Assembly (NCBI GenBank): GCA_028565635.1 | Contig: JAOXYB010048414.1 | Location: 1 to 12,007 of the forward strand | From: Phoronis ovalis | Lineage: Eukaryota; Phoronida; Phoronidae | Length of the DNA: 12,007 nt | Direction: 5' to 3' | In this document: positions 1 through 8,025 of the stretch, piece after piece | How positions within the stretch are numbered: the stretch's first letter is position 1 | How the letters are laid out: each line of letters starts with the position of its first letter | Position numbers and translations under genes: made by a program | Notes under the pieces: generated by a model | What the model saw: only the letters and a program-made list of their open reading frames with translations | Databases searched by the model: none | What the model was told of the DNA's origin: nothing

Positions 1-80
1 GAGATGTCATAAAAAATTAATTAAATTTTGTGCGTTGCATACACAAGTCTAAAAATACCACCATAACATAGCATGAAACA

Positions 81-128
81 TTTATTTTATGAAAAAAATG
101 TAATGCAGATTTTTCATGAATTTTTATT
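81..128 (-). terminator. Candidate distal polyadenylation signals of gene B
   Basis: AATAAA occurs on the minus strand at 128-123 and 86-81, about 1.2 kb past the gene B stop. No canonical hexamer is seen between 1347 and about 370, although an ATTAAA variant lies near 362-357. If one of these is used, the 3' UTR would include the MITE at 676-1053. A non-canonical nearer signal is equally possible. Confidence 0.2.
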
Positions 129-414
129 TAAACGGTGGCGAGGGTCCTTCATAGCCTTAAAATATTATCTGCTCGAGGGACGTAGCGCCTAACAGGATTC
201 TACATTTCATAGTTTTCGAATGTGCTGTTTTTAGGGAACAAAGAAAGATCTTATTTTGCAATTCACCGTTATAATTCTGCATTGTTCAAAATAAGCAATT
301 GAGATCGCTCGCTATGGGCGAATACAATAAGACCACACTGCTCATTTGATATGTTATTTAATGATCTTTTTATGCATTGACTCATGGATAAAAAGGGCAG
401 GGTTTTTTTCTGTT

Positions 415-505
415 CATTGAGATCTGTCAAAGGATGCTTTTCACCTCAAACACTGATGCCTAAATAGGGGGGAAATTTCGATTGATTGAGGTCTGCCAAA
501 AGTCA
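415..505. repeat. Two degenerate direct repeats
   Basis: ATTGAGATCTGTCAAAGGATG near 417 resembles ATTGAGGTCTGCCAAAAGTCA near 485, about 68 bases apart. This may be a remnant of an old repetitive element; no open reading frame accompanies it. Confidence 0.35.
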
Positions 506-675
506 CAATTAAACCTGCAAGGGCCTTAGGTCTCTTAATGCACTTAATGGAGTGTTTTTGCAGTCTTATATACGCGTTTAGGGGCTGTTTTTAAACCCTA
601 TGTTCGCACATGCATGCGGATCCACGTAACTGTTAACACAAGTGACCCCCGGCCGGGGAACTCGCACATCAATTT

Positions 676-1053
676 CCCGGGGGGGGGTACTCAAGGTATT
701 TTTGGTGGGGGTGTGCAGCCCAGTTGAAAATTTTGGATTTGGAGTGTATACTTCTTACGGTATTTTTTTGGATTGCTACCGTAAAGAAATTTAAAAATTT
801 GGATTGCTACCAGCTGCTTACAGCAAATAATTTGGATTAATTTTAGGTTTGTATCCATAAAACGATTTTTGGAATTTGGTTTGTATCAGTCAGTTTGCGT
901 AAAAATGGATTGCTACCCTTATATTTCACAAAATTTGGATTGCTACCCTTATAATTCAAAAAATTTGGATTGGGTTTGCTACCGCAAGCTAAAATTTTGA
1001 ATTGGGTTCCGCGGCACATCCCCGTAATCAAAAATCCTTGAGTACCCCCCGGG
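676..1053. mobile_element. 378-bp MITE with terminal inverted repeats and 8-bp target-site duplication
   Basis: The left end begins CCCGGGGG..GGTACTCAAGG and the right end finishes CCTTGAGTACC..CCGGG. The inverted similarity continues for about 50 bases with small gaps, through GTGTGC.GC and AAAATTTT. The element is flanked on both sides by the identical octamer ATCAATTT (668-675 and 1054-1061), a clean target-site duplication. No transposase is encoded. An 8-bp duplication is known for hAT, P and some Merlin elements, so a non-autonomous DNA transposon of such a group is likely; the GC-rich tip does not settle which. It lies downstream of gene B. Confidence 0.88.
767..982. repeat. Degenerate ~31-bp tandem repeat inside the MITE
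   Basis: The core TTTGGATTGCTACC, or a clear variant, recurs with starts near 767, 798, 831, 870, 904, 933 and 963, a spacing of roughly 30-39 bases. The two best units (904-932 and 933-962) share TGGATTGCTACCCTTAT. The array fills most of the interior of the element. Confidence 0.75.
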
Positions 1054-1270
1054 ATCAATTTGTGATGGAATGGTACATGCGAAGATACCGGTTTCCTTAC
1101 TTTCAGCTGATACCATCTGAGGTCAAATTATGAGCTACAATCAGCTATAGGAAATTCCAATTTAAATTCATTACGAGGATTTGCAAAACAGGAACGTTTC
1201 ACAAAAAAACACAGTATATTCGCAAATTTTAAATCCTATTACTGAAGTACACATCCTGTTTCAACATTTT

Positions 1271-1286
1271 TTTTCACGCGTGAAAA
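1271..1286. repeat. Perfect 16-bp palindrome downstream of the gene B stop
   Basis: TTTTCACGCGTGAAAA reads the same on both strands and is centred on ACGCGT, 62 bases past the stop codon of gene B. There is no spacer, so it is better suited to a dimeric protein site than to an RNA hairpin. Confidence 0.6.
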
Positions 1287-1347
1287 TAACATACGATTTC
1301 CAAGCTGACACGGGGGAGTGAGATATACCTTTTTAACAACTATCGTT

Positions 1348-1751
1348 TCAGTTATTTGATGTCGGTAGAGTACTACTACCACTACTACTGTCCCTGATAC
1401 TGAAACCATATGACTGATCTGGTGGAGGAGTTCCCATGTACGCTTTACATGACCTGTACACCATTTCTGCCGCTTTTGAGGTTCTCCGTCTTCTCTGTGG
1501 CGTATAAACTATTAACTCCACGTTATCACACATGGCAGGAGTTGCTGCTTGACGAGACCAAAGTTGTCTATAAATGCCGCGAATTCTATGACCAAATAGA
1601 AGTAAGTTTTTATAAAGATTCGGGACATCTAGCAGAATAATAAAGGCAATTAGGGCGATTAAAATGGCTATCTCAAAGCCACCGATGATGTTGGCATATG
1701 GCGCTTCTATTGGAGGTCTCACTGGCCGCTGGAATACTGGTCTCATAGTAG
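1348..1751 (-). CDS. Gene B exon 7: transmembrane helix and cytoplasmic tail
   Basis: Acceptor TTGCTTCTGTTACAG, entering in phase 1; it ends at a TGA. It encodes 133 residues: a short proline-rich juxtamembrane segment (RPVRPPIEAP), a transmembrane helix (about 659-678, core IAILIALIAFIILL) with a Glu near its outer end, then DVPNLYKNLLLFG and a basic tail (RRRR) ending in a Ser-rich stretch. Several blocks are nearly identical to gene A: FEIAILIALIAFII, LDVPNLY, LLFG and a VxRSCKAYM motif. Tyrosines sit in YRQL, VYTP, VYRS and AYMG contexts; YRQL fits the YxxPhi endocytosis pattern. No ITIM or ITAM is seen. The reading frame continues open upstream of the acceptor, but that part lacks a counterpart in gene A and is taken as intron. 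Confidence 0.88.
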
Positions 1752-2066
1752 CTGTAACAGAAGCAAACGCAAATGGTGTGACCGTAACATTTTTTTTTCG
1801 ATTTTTAGACACTGGCACTTTACACAACCTTATAAAATGTACAACTACAACTTTGGAATATGCGATAATACTTAAAGGCAAATAACAATTGCCGAAGCAA
1901 CGAAGCAAGATAATATACACTCAACTTGTGTGTGCACCATTTTTCTCATACCTTGCCTTATTCCGATTTCAAGAATCCGAGTCAGTGAAGAATTTTGTTT
2001 ACAATAATAAGCAAAATAAACAATAATCATTTTACTCATATTACTATTATTAACTCTTCTGTATAC

Positions 2067-3110
2067 CTGTGCAATCAGGACTAACACCTTTCCATTCACC
2101 AGTTTCTGAGCAATATTTCGTTAATTCACCGTTCGTTAATATTAAACCCTCTTTACATTCATACACGAGTTCTGTTCTGACACCGGAAATAATCGCAATA
2201 CACTTTGCACCACTGACATGAGGTGGTTCACCACAACTTGTCAGCGCTGTTGTTGAAGTAGGCGTTTCTGTTGTAGTAGTAGTAGGAATATCTGTTATAA
2301 AAGTAGGCGTTTCTGTTGTAGTAGTAGCAGGTATCTCTGTTGTAGAAGTAGGCGTTTCTTTTGTAGAAGGCATCTCTATTGTAGAAGTAAGCGTTTCTGT
2401 TGTAGTAGTAGTAGGCATATCTGTTATAAAAGTAGGCGTTTCTGTTGTAGTAGTAGGCATATATGTTGTAGAAGTAAGCGTTTCTGTTGTAGTAGTAGTA
2501 GTAGGCATATCTATTGTAGAAGTAGGCGTTTCTTTTGTAGTAGTAGGCATATATGTTGTAGAAGTAAGCGTTTCTGTTGTAGTAGTAGTAGTAGTAGGCA
2601 TCTCTATTGTAGAAGTAGGCGTTTCTTTTGTAGAAGGCATTTCTATTGTAGAAGTAGGCGTTTCTATTGTAGAAGTAGGCGTTTCTGTTGTAGTAGTAGT
2701 AATAGGCATCTCTATTGTAGAAGTAGGCGTTTCTGTTGTAGAAGGCATCTCTATAATTGTAGAAGTAGGCGTTTCTGTTGTAGTAGTAGGCATATCTGTT
2801 GTAGAAGTAGGCGTTTCTGTTGTAGTAGTAGGCATATATGTTGTAGAAGTAGGCGTTTCTGTTGCAGAAGTAGGCGTTTCTGTTGCAGTAGTAGGCGTGT
2901 CTGTTGTGGTACTGGGTGATTCTATTGAGATATCGAGTGTTGCTGTTTCAGTTGTAACAATCGTGATAGTAGTAGATATTTGAGATGTCGTTGTGGACAC
3001 CTGTGTTGCAGGCGTGATTCTGCCTGATGTGGTCGTTTGTTCTTGTACAGTTGGTATTTCTGGTGTAGTAGTAAGCATTTCTATCGTAGGAGTACTACTA
3101 GTAGTTAGTT
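2067..3110 (-). CDS. Gene B exon 6: Thr-rich repeat mucin stalk plus CCP domain 3
   Basis: A large exon of 1044 nt, acceptor GTCTTTGTAG and donor ACAG|GTATAC, phase 1-1. Residues 290-581 form a stalk made almost entirely of Thr, Pro, Ser, Glu and Met/Ile, built on 16 copies of a (T/K/I)ET(P/L)T-type unit separated by runs of three to seven Thr. No Asn occurs in the stalk, so N-glycosylation is impossible and dense O-glycosylation is expected. Residues 582-636 are a CCP domain (CGEPPHVSGAKC..YEC..KYC..EWKG..DC) with one extra Cys in the first loop where gene A has Trp. Stalk and CCP share one exon in both paralogs. All repeat-length differences are multiples of three bases, so the frame is kept. 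Confidence 0.9.
2250..2908 (-). repeat. Coding minisatellite with embedded (ACT)n runs
   Basis: On the minus strand this reads as degenerate tandem units encoding TETPTSTxxMPTTT-like peptides, about 10-15 codons each, interspersed with ACT/ACA runs. A higher-order duplication is visible: bases 2445-2504 are identical to 2535-2594, a 90-bp (30-codon) offset. A second pair shares a block beginning at 2291 and 2420 (offset 129 bp, 43 codons). The units are therefore actively duplicated in frame. Length polymorphism between alleles is expected. Confidence 0.93.
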
Positions 3111-3369
3111 CTACAAAGACAAAAAATTAAACCAATCTTGGATACTTGTATTTAATAAATAAATGAAAAATAAATATTCTTAAGAATGAAGCAATCACAG
3201 AACAACAACAAACTCTGACAGTGCAATATAGGTATATAAGTACATATATACAGCAACCTATGGACACTGTGAAACAGAATTCTTTCGAACATAATTGATT
3301 GTTATATGACATGTATGCATGTATGTAACTGCTTCTTAAATCTTAAATTGATATTTGTATTTTACCTAC

Positions 3370-3596
3370 CATTATATTCTATCTCACAGATGAATTCCCT
3401 GGATTCAGTACAATTCACAGAGACAAACAGACATGCTGAAGCCGCTGAAGTACAGTCCATAGCTACGCAGTCATACACTTGATTCGGACCAGCAGTTCCG
3501 AAGTAGGGCTGGGTTAATGGTCTGCCGTCAGTCCAAATTAAGGATTCATTCATGTTTCTGATTATCCCTAGCGTGTAATACGTTTGCTTCATGTAA
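3370..3596 (-). CDS. Gene B exon 5: C-terminal half of C-type lectin domain
   Basis: Acceptor ATATTTCACAG, donor AATG|GTAGGT; phase 2 in, phase 1 out. It contains the second-half hallmarks of the fold: IWTDGRP, DCVAMDC, and REFICE at the end, completing residues 158-285. The canonical Ca2+/sugar motifs are degraded: the EPN/QPD position reads GPN, and no Trp-Asn-Asp motif precedes the penultimate cysteine. Carbohydrate binding in the classical calcium-dependent way is therefore unlikely; protein binding is a plausible alternative. Two cysteines beyond the usual set (MDC and SAC) are also present in gene A and may form an extra disulfide. There are two sequons (NES, NCT). Confidence 0.9.
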
Positions 3597-3874
3597 CTGT
3601 GAAATATAAGATACTTGTAGTATAGTCACAAGTGGAGAGCTAAAGGGAATTAGTTATTTTCTTTAGCTGCGTATAATTATTGAGTAAGAAAGTTTCGTAA
3701 AATTAAACAATTGTTCTAATTGTAACTACCACTTATGAAAACAAAACGTAAAATAGATTCTTAGAGCTTAATGTATAACGCAGGGATATATCGTTAAATT
3801 GTAGATGTATTTGAAAGGCTGGTTTTCAAAAAAATGTGCTAAAGTACCTAAAAACACGCAAGCCAGTAACTTAC

Positions 3875-4070
3875 GAATTAATGGCATGAAAAGAAAAATC
3901 CTCTCTCTTTTCGGGCGACTCCACATACAATAAATGCCCGCCATAACTCTGACAGTAGTTCGTTGCCTGAGTAAATGTAGTTGGTGCAAAATCGTTGATA
4001 TAGTAACAATTGTCACCTCTAATGTGGCGCCAACCGGATGGACATGGAGGAAAATCTGGACCTGTCGCAT
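3875..4070 (-). CDS. Gene B exon 4: N-terminal half of C-type lectin domain
   Basis: Acceptor TTTTCTAG, donor TC|GTAAGT; it enters in phase 1 and leaves in phase 2. The protein segment (residues 149-213) carries the typical opening of a C-type lectin domain: CPSGW, then RGDNCYYI, the alpha-helix with its Cys (ATNYCQSYGGHLLYVES), and an acidic/basic stretch before the splice site. The RGD tripeptide in this loop is not conserved: the copy in gene A has RGPNC, so it is probably fortuitous. The downstream half is in the next exon, and the intron within the lectin fold is at the same place and phase in gene A. Confidence 0.9.
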
Positions 4071-4239
4071 CTAGAAAACATGTGAGCTTTAAAGCGATAA
4101 TTTACAAGAAGACTATGGAGCGACGACATTGTAATGGATACATTGTTACAACTCTCAGGTCTATCAAGAGCACAATTTTTATTTTGGTAATATATTAAAG
4201 GCGAATAAATTAATCTTGAGGCTATATGTATGTACTCAC

Positions 4240-4455
4240 TTAAACATGCAGGCTTTTCGGTAAAAGTTCCATCTTCTTTGCATCGAGTTCGTCTATCTCT
4301 TTTTACAGCATAATGTTTGTTACATAGGTAAATTATGGCATCATTGTACTTAAATGCAAACGTAGAATTTATACGAATCGGCGTTGTCTCAAAATTCTGG
4401 AACATTCCATTTTGTAAGGTTCGCAATTCTGTTATGCTGGTGATACATTCTACGG
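4240..4455 (-). CDS. Gene B exon 3: divergent CCP/sushi domain 2
   Basis: A symmetrical phase 1-1 exon of 216 nt. The acceptor is CCATTTTGTAG and the donor is TTAA|GTGAGT. It encodes residues 77-148 with four cysteines in CCP spacing (VEC, YLC, TRC, PAC). The fold is recognisable, but the Trp normally found just before the last Cys is replaced: the segment reads DGTFTEKPAC, with Phe at that place. The stretch between the first and second Cys is long, and one NST sequon lies in it. It is best read as a diverged CCP; a non-CCP four-cysteine module is the alternative. Position and phase match the neighbouring CCP1 exon, which suggests module duplication. Confidence 0.83.
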
Positions 4456-4885
4456 CTACAAAATGGTGCACATTTACCGCATATTCAATATTTTGAAACG
4501 ACGCACACTAATATATAGGACTAAGCGTGTATGGAAGACTAGCAAATCACAAAGCCTTACTAACAATTGTAAGTACGTGGAATTTTATGGTATCGTACAT
4601 GTATGTGATACTCTGTTTGATTGATCAATCGATACCAAGTCGCACTCGTTGTAAATGGATGCGAAGTAAACTAACCATTCTGGACATTGGTACTTTTTAG
4701 GCTTGAAATGTGTCTATTAGTTTAGTATTAAGAATAAAAATAACATCAAAATGATCTAAATATACATATCGTGTGGACATTTCAACGCAAAACTTGCAGG
4801 TTGTCGGTCCTAATTATAAAACGGCAAATGTCCATTATTGCGTTTTGAAGATTATACTTTTGACCGTATTTTTTGTGTTACTTAC
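4456..4885 (-). other. Gene B intron between CCP1 and CCP2
   Basis: A phase 1 intron of 430 bases. It contains a 12-bp palindrome GATTGATCAATC (4619-4630) and a 9-bp inverted repeat TGGACATTT/AAATGTCCA (4774-4782, 4826-4834). No coding segment is seen. Confidence 0.7.
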
Positions 4886-5074
4886 GTTTACAAGACGGCA
4901 ACGTAGACCACGTTCCAGTGGACTGACATGTTATAGTACCACTACCCTGTAGAGTATACCCTAAGTCACAAGTGAATGTCACTCTAGCATTTACCGAAGT
5001 ATCGATGCCGTGAGGTGTCGCGTTGTCTATTACAGGAATGCCAAAACTGCTGCAATTAGTACTGTAAATTGGAA
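4886..5074 (-). CDS. Gene B exon 2: CCP/sushi domain 1
   Basis: A single exon, symmetrical (phase 1-1, 189 nt), encodes one CCP (sushi) domain at residues 21-75 of the protein. The four framework cysteines are visible in the order NC, FTC, ITC and PSC. The Gly-Tyr after the second Cys (DLGYTL) and the Trp before the last Cys (GTWSTLPSC) are also present, as in complement-control modules. The acceptor is TTTCTTTCAG and the donor is C|GTAAGT. Two N-glycosylation sequons (NCS, NAT) are present. CCP modules bind proteins or glycans and act as rigid spacers in complement regulators and selectins; the partner here is unknown. Confidence 0.9.
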
Positions 5075-6948
5075 CTGAAAGAAAATATAAAATGTTGATT
5101 TTGTTTTAAAAACGATTTTACTGTTTTCTTATTTGTAGAATTCTCATAGATATGGATAAGAATATGAAGAGGTAAAACAGAACTATGCTACTGCACGCAA
5201 TGTTTTGTGACGTTCAGTTGTTCACTACAAACACGTCTGACCCCACATTTCTTGCTTGGCAACAGAAGGAGCATACAATTATGTTAAGCTTCGACTGTTC
5301 CGTATGTGAAACAACTGTACATTCTGAATCTCTGTAACTGTGCATACCTATATGGTTGGTGCTTCCACTGGAGTAAACGTTTATATAATTTATAATGATG
5401 TTCACTTACTACGGATTTTTTTAATTGGGCTGCTTGATTTATAAGTTTCTTGATGGTATGTCAAGATTTAAATTTCAAATTGTATTGTATACAGTATTCA
5501 ACTGGCAATATATATGTTTGTTTTAAATAAGCCATTTATGTCAGATCTGTAGTCGATCGAAAAGTCGGTGCCTCTGACGGTAAGAACGTGTTGATTGTCA
5601 CATACATATATTAAAAGCTATTATATATTTTATTGAGATATGTAGAGCGTTGTAATTGGTTCTGTAAACACTACACTCATGTAAACTTCCGTTGCAAGCA
5701 CTCAAATTTTTTAAATAATGTTCATTTTTATTAATTCCCATGATTCATCACTTGATGCTCTAATTCCGTTTTAACATTTAACATTAATTAAAATTAATTA
5801 AAAACATCTACAAATGTTGCTTCATGATCTCATTCTTTTCAAGAACATGAAATCTATATAGAAATCCTTATGTCATTATTTTTAAGAATCCTATGAAGTT
5901 TTTGTTCCCTTTACTTTCCTGAACTACATGAAATTCGTGTTCAGACACTCCTGAACTCCATTGAATCTATGTTTTTTCTTCATTATTCTAAATTATACGT
6001 ATGTGAAAATTGATTTATCTATTTTTTGTACTCTCATGCGTTACCTCTATTTTGTCATTTTTTATTATTCTGAACTTCATACATTTTATGATTTAATTTT
6101 CCACCCAGATTTATATTAGCAAATATTTTAGCAGAGATTGGCGGATCACATGCATGCAGGAGTATAATAAAAGAACCTTTCATCTCCGTGGGCGTCTTGT
6201 ATTACATATGTAACACATATACGACATAAAAACCAAGTTAAAGTGCCATTAAATATACCTAATAGATGTGAAATTGATTCAAATGACATACACTACTGAA
6301 TACTATTAAGAAATTCGAATAGTTGTTAGTTGTTGTTTTTTAATATATATTAAACGCGGTAGATAATCTATCTGAACAGTTTCTATTTATTTCATGTGCA
6401 CCGCATGGTCCTATTTGATCTAAAGGTAATTCATTTTAACTGGAAAGCATCTAGACATATCTTGTCAGCCTACTTTTAATACGGACATGTAAACCAGGTC
6501 CAATTCAAAAATCCCGTAAAGCAGAAAATGAAATATAAATATTTCCAATACATTTACGTGCCGTTTTGACTTTCTAACTTTATTATTTACTATAAAATAT
6601 AAAAAATTGTTTTAGAAGCCAAAAAAAACTTGTTTATATATCCATTTTGCAACAATTAAGCTTTCAGTTGATCTATCTCCTACAGTTGTATTTACACTAG
6701 GCTTTTTTAACTGGACCGATTTGATAAGCCGATTTAATTGTGTCTACCCTCTACAGTACGAACTATGGACATACAGACACACAGTATTTAATATAACGTA
6801 ATATACTTTATGTTGCAAATAAAATTTACTTATTCTACTACAAATAAATAACTTGACAAATGTTTCTTGCTAAACTCTCTATAAATTGGAAAATAAATTT
6901 AATGAATTTTTTTGAAGAAAAAAACTGATAACAATAATTAAGACTCAC
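5075..6948 (-). other. Gene B intron 1 (1.87 kb)
   Basis: Bounded by donor GTGAGT at 6948-6943 and acceptor TTTCTTTCAG ending at 5075. It is strongly AT-rich. I looked on both strands for cysteine-spaced CCP or lectin segments and found none. It contains only weak tandem repeats near 5918-6090 and AATTAA-rich runs near 5785-5805. Confidence 0.65.
5918..5973. repeat. Weak 32-bp direct repeat in gene B intron 1
   Basis: CCTGAACTACATGAAATTCG (5918) and CCTGAACTCCATTGAATCTA (5950) are related copies; a third, poorer match lies near 6069 (TTCTGAACTTCATACATTTT). It is a degenerate, short array in AT-rich DNA. Confidence 0.35.
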
Positions 6949-6988
6949 CAGCGCGAACTAGGACGACAGCAAGCAAAGACCAAATCAT
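6949..6988 (-). CDS. Gene B exon 1: start codon and signal peptide
   Basis: A short first coding exon reads MIWSLLAVVLVRA plus one base, then a strong donor (CTG|GTGAGT). The peptide is a compact hydrophobic signal sequence with likely cleavage after the Ala, so the mature protein would begin near Gly/Val-Pro. The ATG sits in a favourable context (GCGGCGACATG), and the upstream frame is closed by an in-frame TAA about 24 bases before it, which supports this start. It ends in phase 1, matching the next exon. It lacks a basic n-region, which is tolerated in eukaryotic signal peptides. The main uncertainty is that it lies 1.87 kb from the next exon and is linked only by phase and logic. Confidence 0.75.
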
Positions 6989-7078
6989 GTCGCCGCAACA
7001 ATTTCTCCTTTAGTTAAAATGTTGCTGCAAAAAGCAAGAGCATATTAACATATCATATATTAGGTTAGAATTGTCCAC

Positions 7079-7086
7079 TTATTATA
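7079..7086 (-). promoter_or_regulatory. Possible TATA-like element upstream of gene B
   Basis: TATAATAA on the minus strand, about 90 bases upstream of the gene B ATG. It would place a transcript start near 7055. The region is AT-rich, so this is a weak candidate. It competes with a possible 5' UTR splice acceptor at 7026-7025, which would imply an upstream promoter. Confidence 0.2.
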
Positions 7087-7719
7087 AAAAAAATTGTTTA
7101 CTCAGTATGTTATAAGTATTAGTTAAGCGATGACAATTTAAGCAGACATGCAAAAACATGTTTACCACGCACAGCATCAAATTAAATCAATCGTTTCGCG
7201 CAAACAATGGGTGGAATGCTTCTAACATTATTAAAAAATGTTGCGCCCATTTATCATTCATTCATTCAAGCTTCGTTATACTTACGTACGTGTATTTGTG
7301 ATGTCTCTCTTAAACTTCGTTTGTAAATACATATAAGGATATTTTTGCTCTGTTTGTAACTGCATTGGTAGCAATTTTTATCAGTATCCCCACTTGTATC
7401 CTACTCACTGTATTTGATGTTCTCGATGAGTTTATGCTGTCACTCGCAATGAAGTATCATTTATACAAAAGTAGCTTATCCGTACTTCATGTTGATGAAA
7501 ATCAAATATATATTATCGCATTTAACAAGATTAGTTTTATGACCGATAATAATGGCAAAATTATTTTAATAGCTGTTTTATTATTCAGTGAATTATGCAA
7601 ACGAAATGAGAATTCGATAAATAGTACTTCAAAAATACAATGTTTTTACTTTTCTTTTGCATTTCATTATGTTTTCTAAAAGAAACAATTCAAAGATTTT
7701 TTCGATCACTTGAATAGAG

Positions 7720-7727
7720 TGACGTCA
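7720..7727. promoter_or_regulatory. Perfect CRE-type palindrome TGACGTCA
   Basis: An exact copy of the eight-base CREB/ATF consensus, about 730 bases upstream of the gene B start codon, in the intergenic region. One match of eight bases in 12 kb is not strong evidence of function. Confidence 0.2.
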
Positions 7728-8019
7728 TTATCTATTTTAATTTTTCTGCTACTATAAATACAATGAACATCAAATGTATACATGATATAGTGATAAATTT
7801 AGTTTCTTATTTTGTAACAAATCCGATCAGAGTCAATCACAGAAATGAAGACTTCCGAAAGTTCGACTGGGAAATATTCTGATTAGTACGTTGTAAGGTA
7901 GATATGATTTGTATTTTCAATTCTGTTTTGTAAATAAGCTGCTAGTCTTGTGATTGTTTAAATCGATAATGTTCTTTCATAGCCAGATTATCTTTTACTT
8001 TATGAAATCCTGTTATATG

Positions 8020-8025
8020 TTTATT
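8020..8025 (-). terminator. Candidate polyadenylation signal of gene A
   Basis: TTTATT on the plus strand is AATAAA on the coding strand, about 210 bases after the gene A stop codon. It is the first canonical hexamer I see downstream. In DNA this AT-rich such hexamers arise by chance, so support is moderate. Confidence 0.4.

Larger units (their letters stand above)
1..675. other. Gene-free stretch left of the MITE
   Basis: No supported coding sequence on either strand. It holds candidate polyadenylation hexamers, the weak direct repeats near 417/485, and at 647-663 a GC palindrome (CCCCGGCCGGGG) followed by AACTC that resembles the tip of the neighbouring MITE. Confidence 0.6.
1348..6988 (-). 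other. Gene B: complete seven-exon CCP/C-type lectin/mucin membrane receptor
   Basis: Gene-level entry. Exons in transcription order are 6988-6949, 5074-4886, 4455-4240, 4070-3875, 3596-3370, 3110-2067 and 1751-1348. They sum to 2316 nt and give an uninterrupted 771-residue reading frame. All borders are AG..GT, and intron phases are 1,1,1,2,1,1. Predicted order: signal peptide (about 1-13), CCP1 (21-75), CCP2 (80-147), C-type lectin domain (158-285), Thr-rich repeat stalk (290-581), CCP3 (582-636), transmembrane helix (about 659-678) and a cytoplasmic tail of about 90 residues. CCP and lectin domains are extracellular binding modules, so a surface receptor or adhesion molecule is likely; the ligand is unknown. 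Selectins use similar parts in a different order (lectin, EGF, CCPs). The exon chain is my prediction from splice sites, phase and domain continuity, and it agrees exon by exon with gene A. Confidence 0.85.
7025..8019. other. Intergenic region between gene A and gene B
   Basis: About 1 kb between the candidate gene A polyadenylation signal and the gene B first exon. It presumably contains the gene B promoter. Visible items are a CRE-type octamer (7720-7727), a TATA-like motif (7086-7079) and a short (CATT)n run near 7253-7266. A plus-strand open frame at 7365-7679 starts with TTG and has no recognisable domain, so I do not call it a gene. Confidence 0.6.

Noticed and set aside
843-1058. Minus-strand open frame encoding NPNFxxYKGS repeats
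   Set aside because: The peptide repeat only reflects the tandem repeat inside the MITE; no gene context.
2250-2908. Possible CRISPR-like or satellite array
   Set aside because: The units are in-frame Thr/Pro codons inside an exon with good splice borders, and gene A has a stalk at the same place.
3127-3312. Minus-strand cysteine-rich open frame
   Set aside because: It lies in the intron between lectin exon 5 and the stalk exon and contains no domain pattern.
3768-4070. Minus-strand 100-codon open frame overlapping lectin exon 4
   Set aside because: It is a different frame of the same bases; the correct frame shows the lectin hallmarks CPSGW and GGHL and fits the splice phases.
4040-4070. 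RGD in lectin exon 4 as an integrin-binding site
   Set aside because: Gene A has RGP at the same place, so the tripeptide is not conserved and lies in a structural loop next to a disulfide.
5214-5405. Minus-strand cysteine-containing open frame as a possible extra exon of gene B
   Set aside because: Cysteine spacing does not fit a CCP or lectin domain, and exons 1 and 2 already join in phase without it.
7365-7679. Plus-strand 104-codon open frame in the intergenic region
   Set aside because: It begins with TTG rather than ATG, is AT-driven in composition, shows no domain, and lies on the strand opposite both genes with no splice context.
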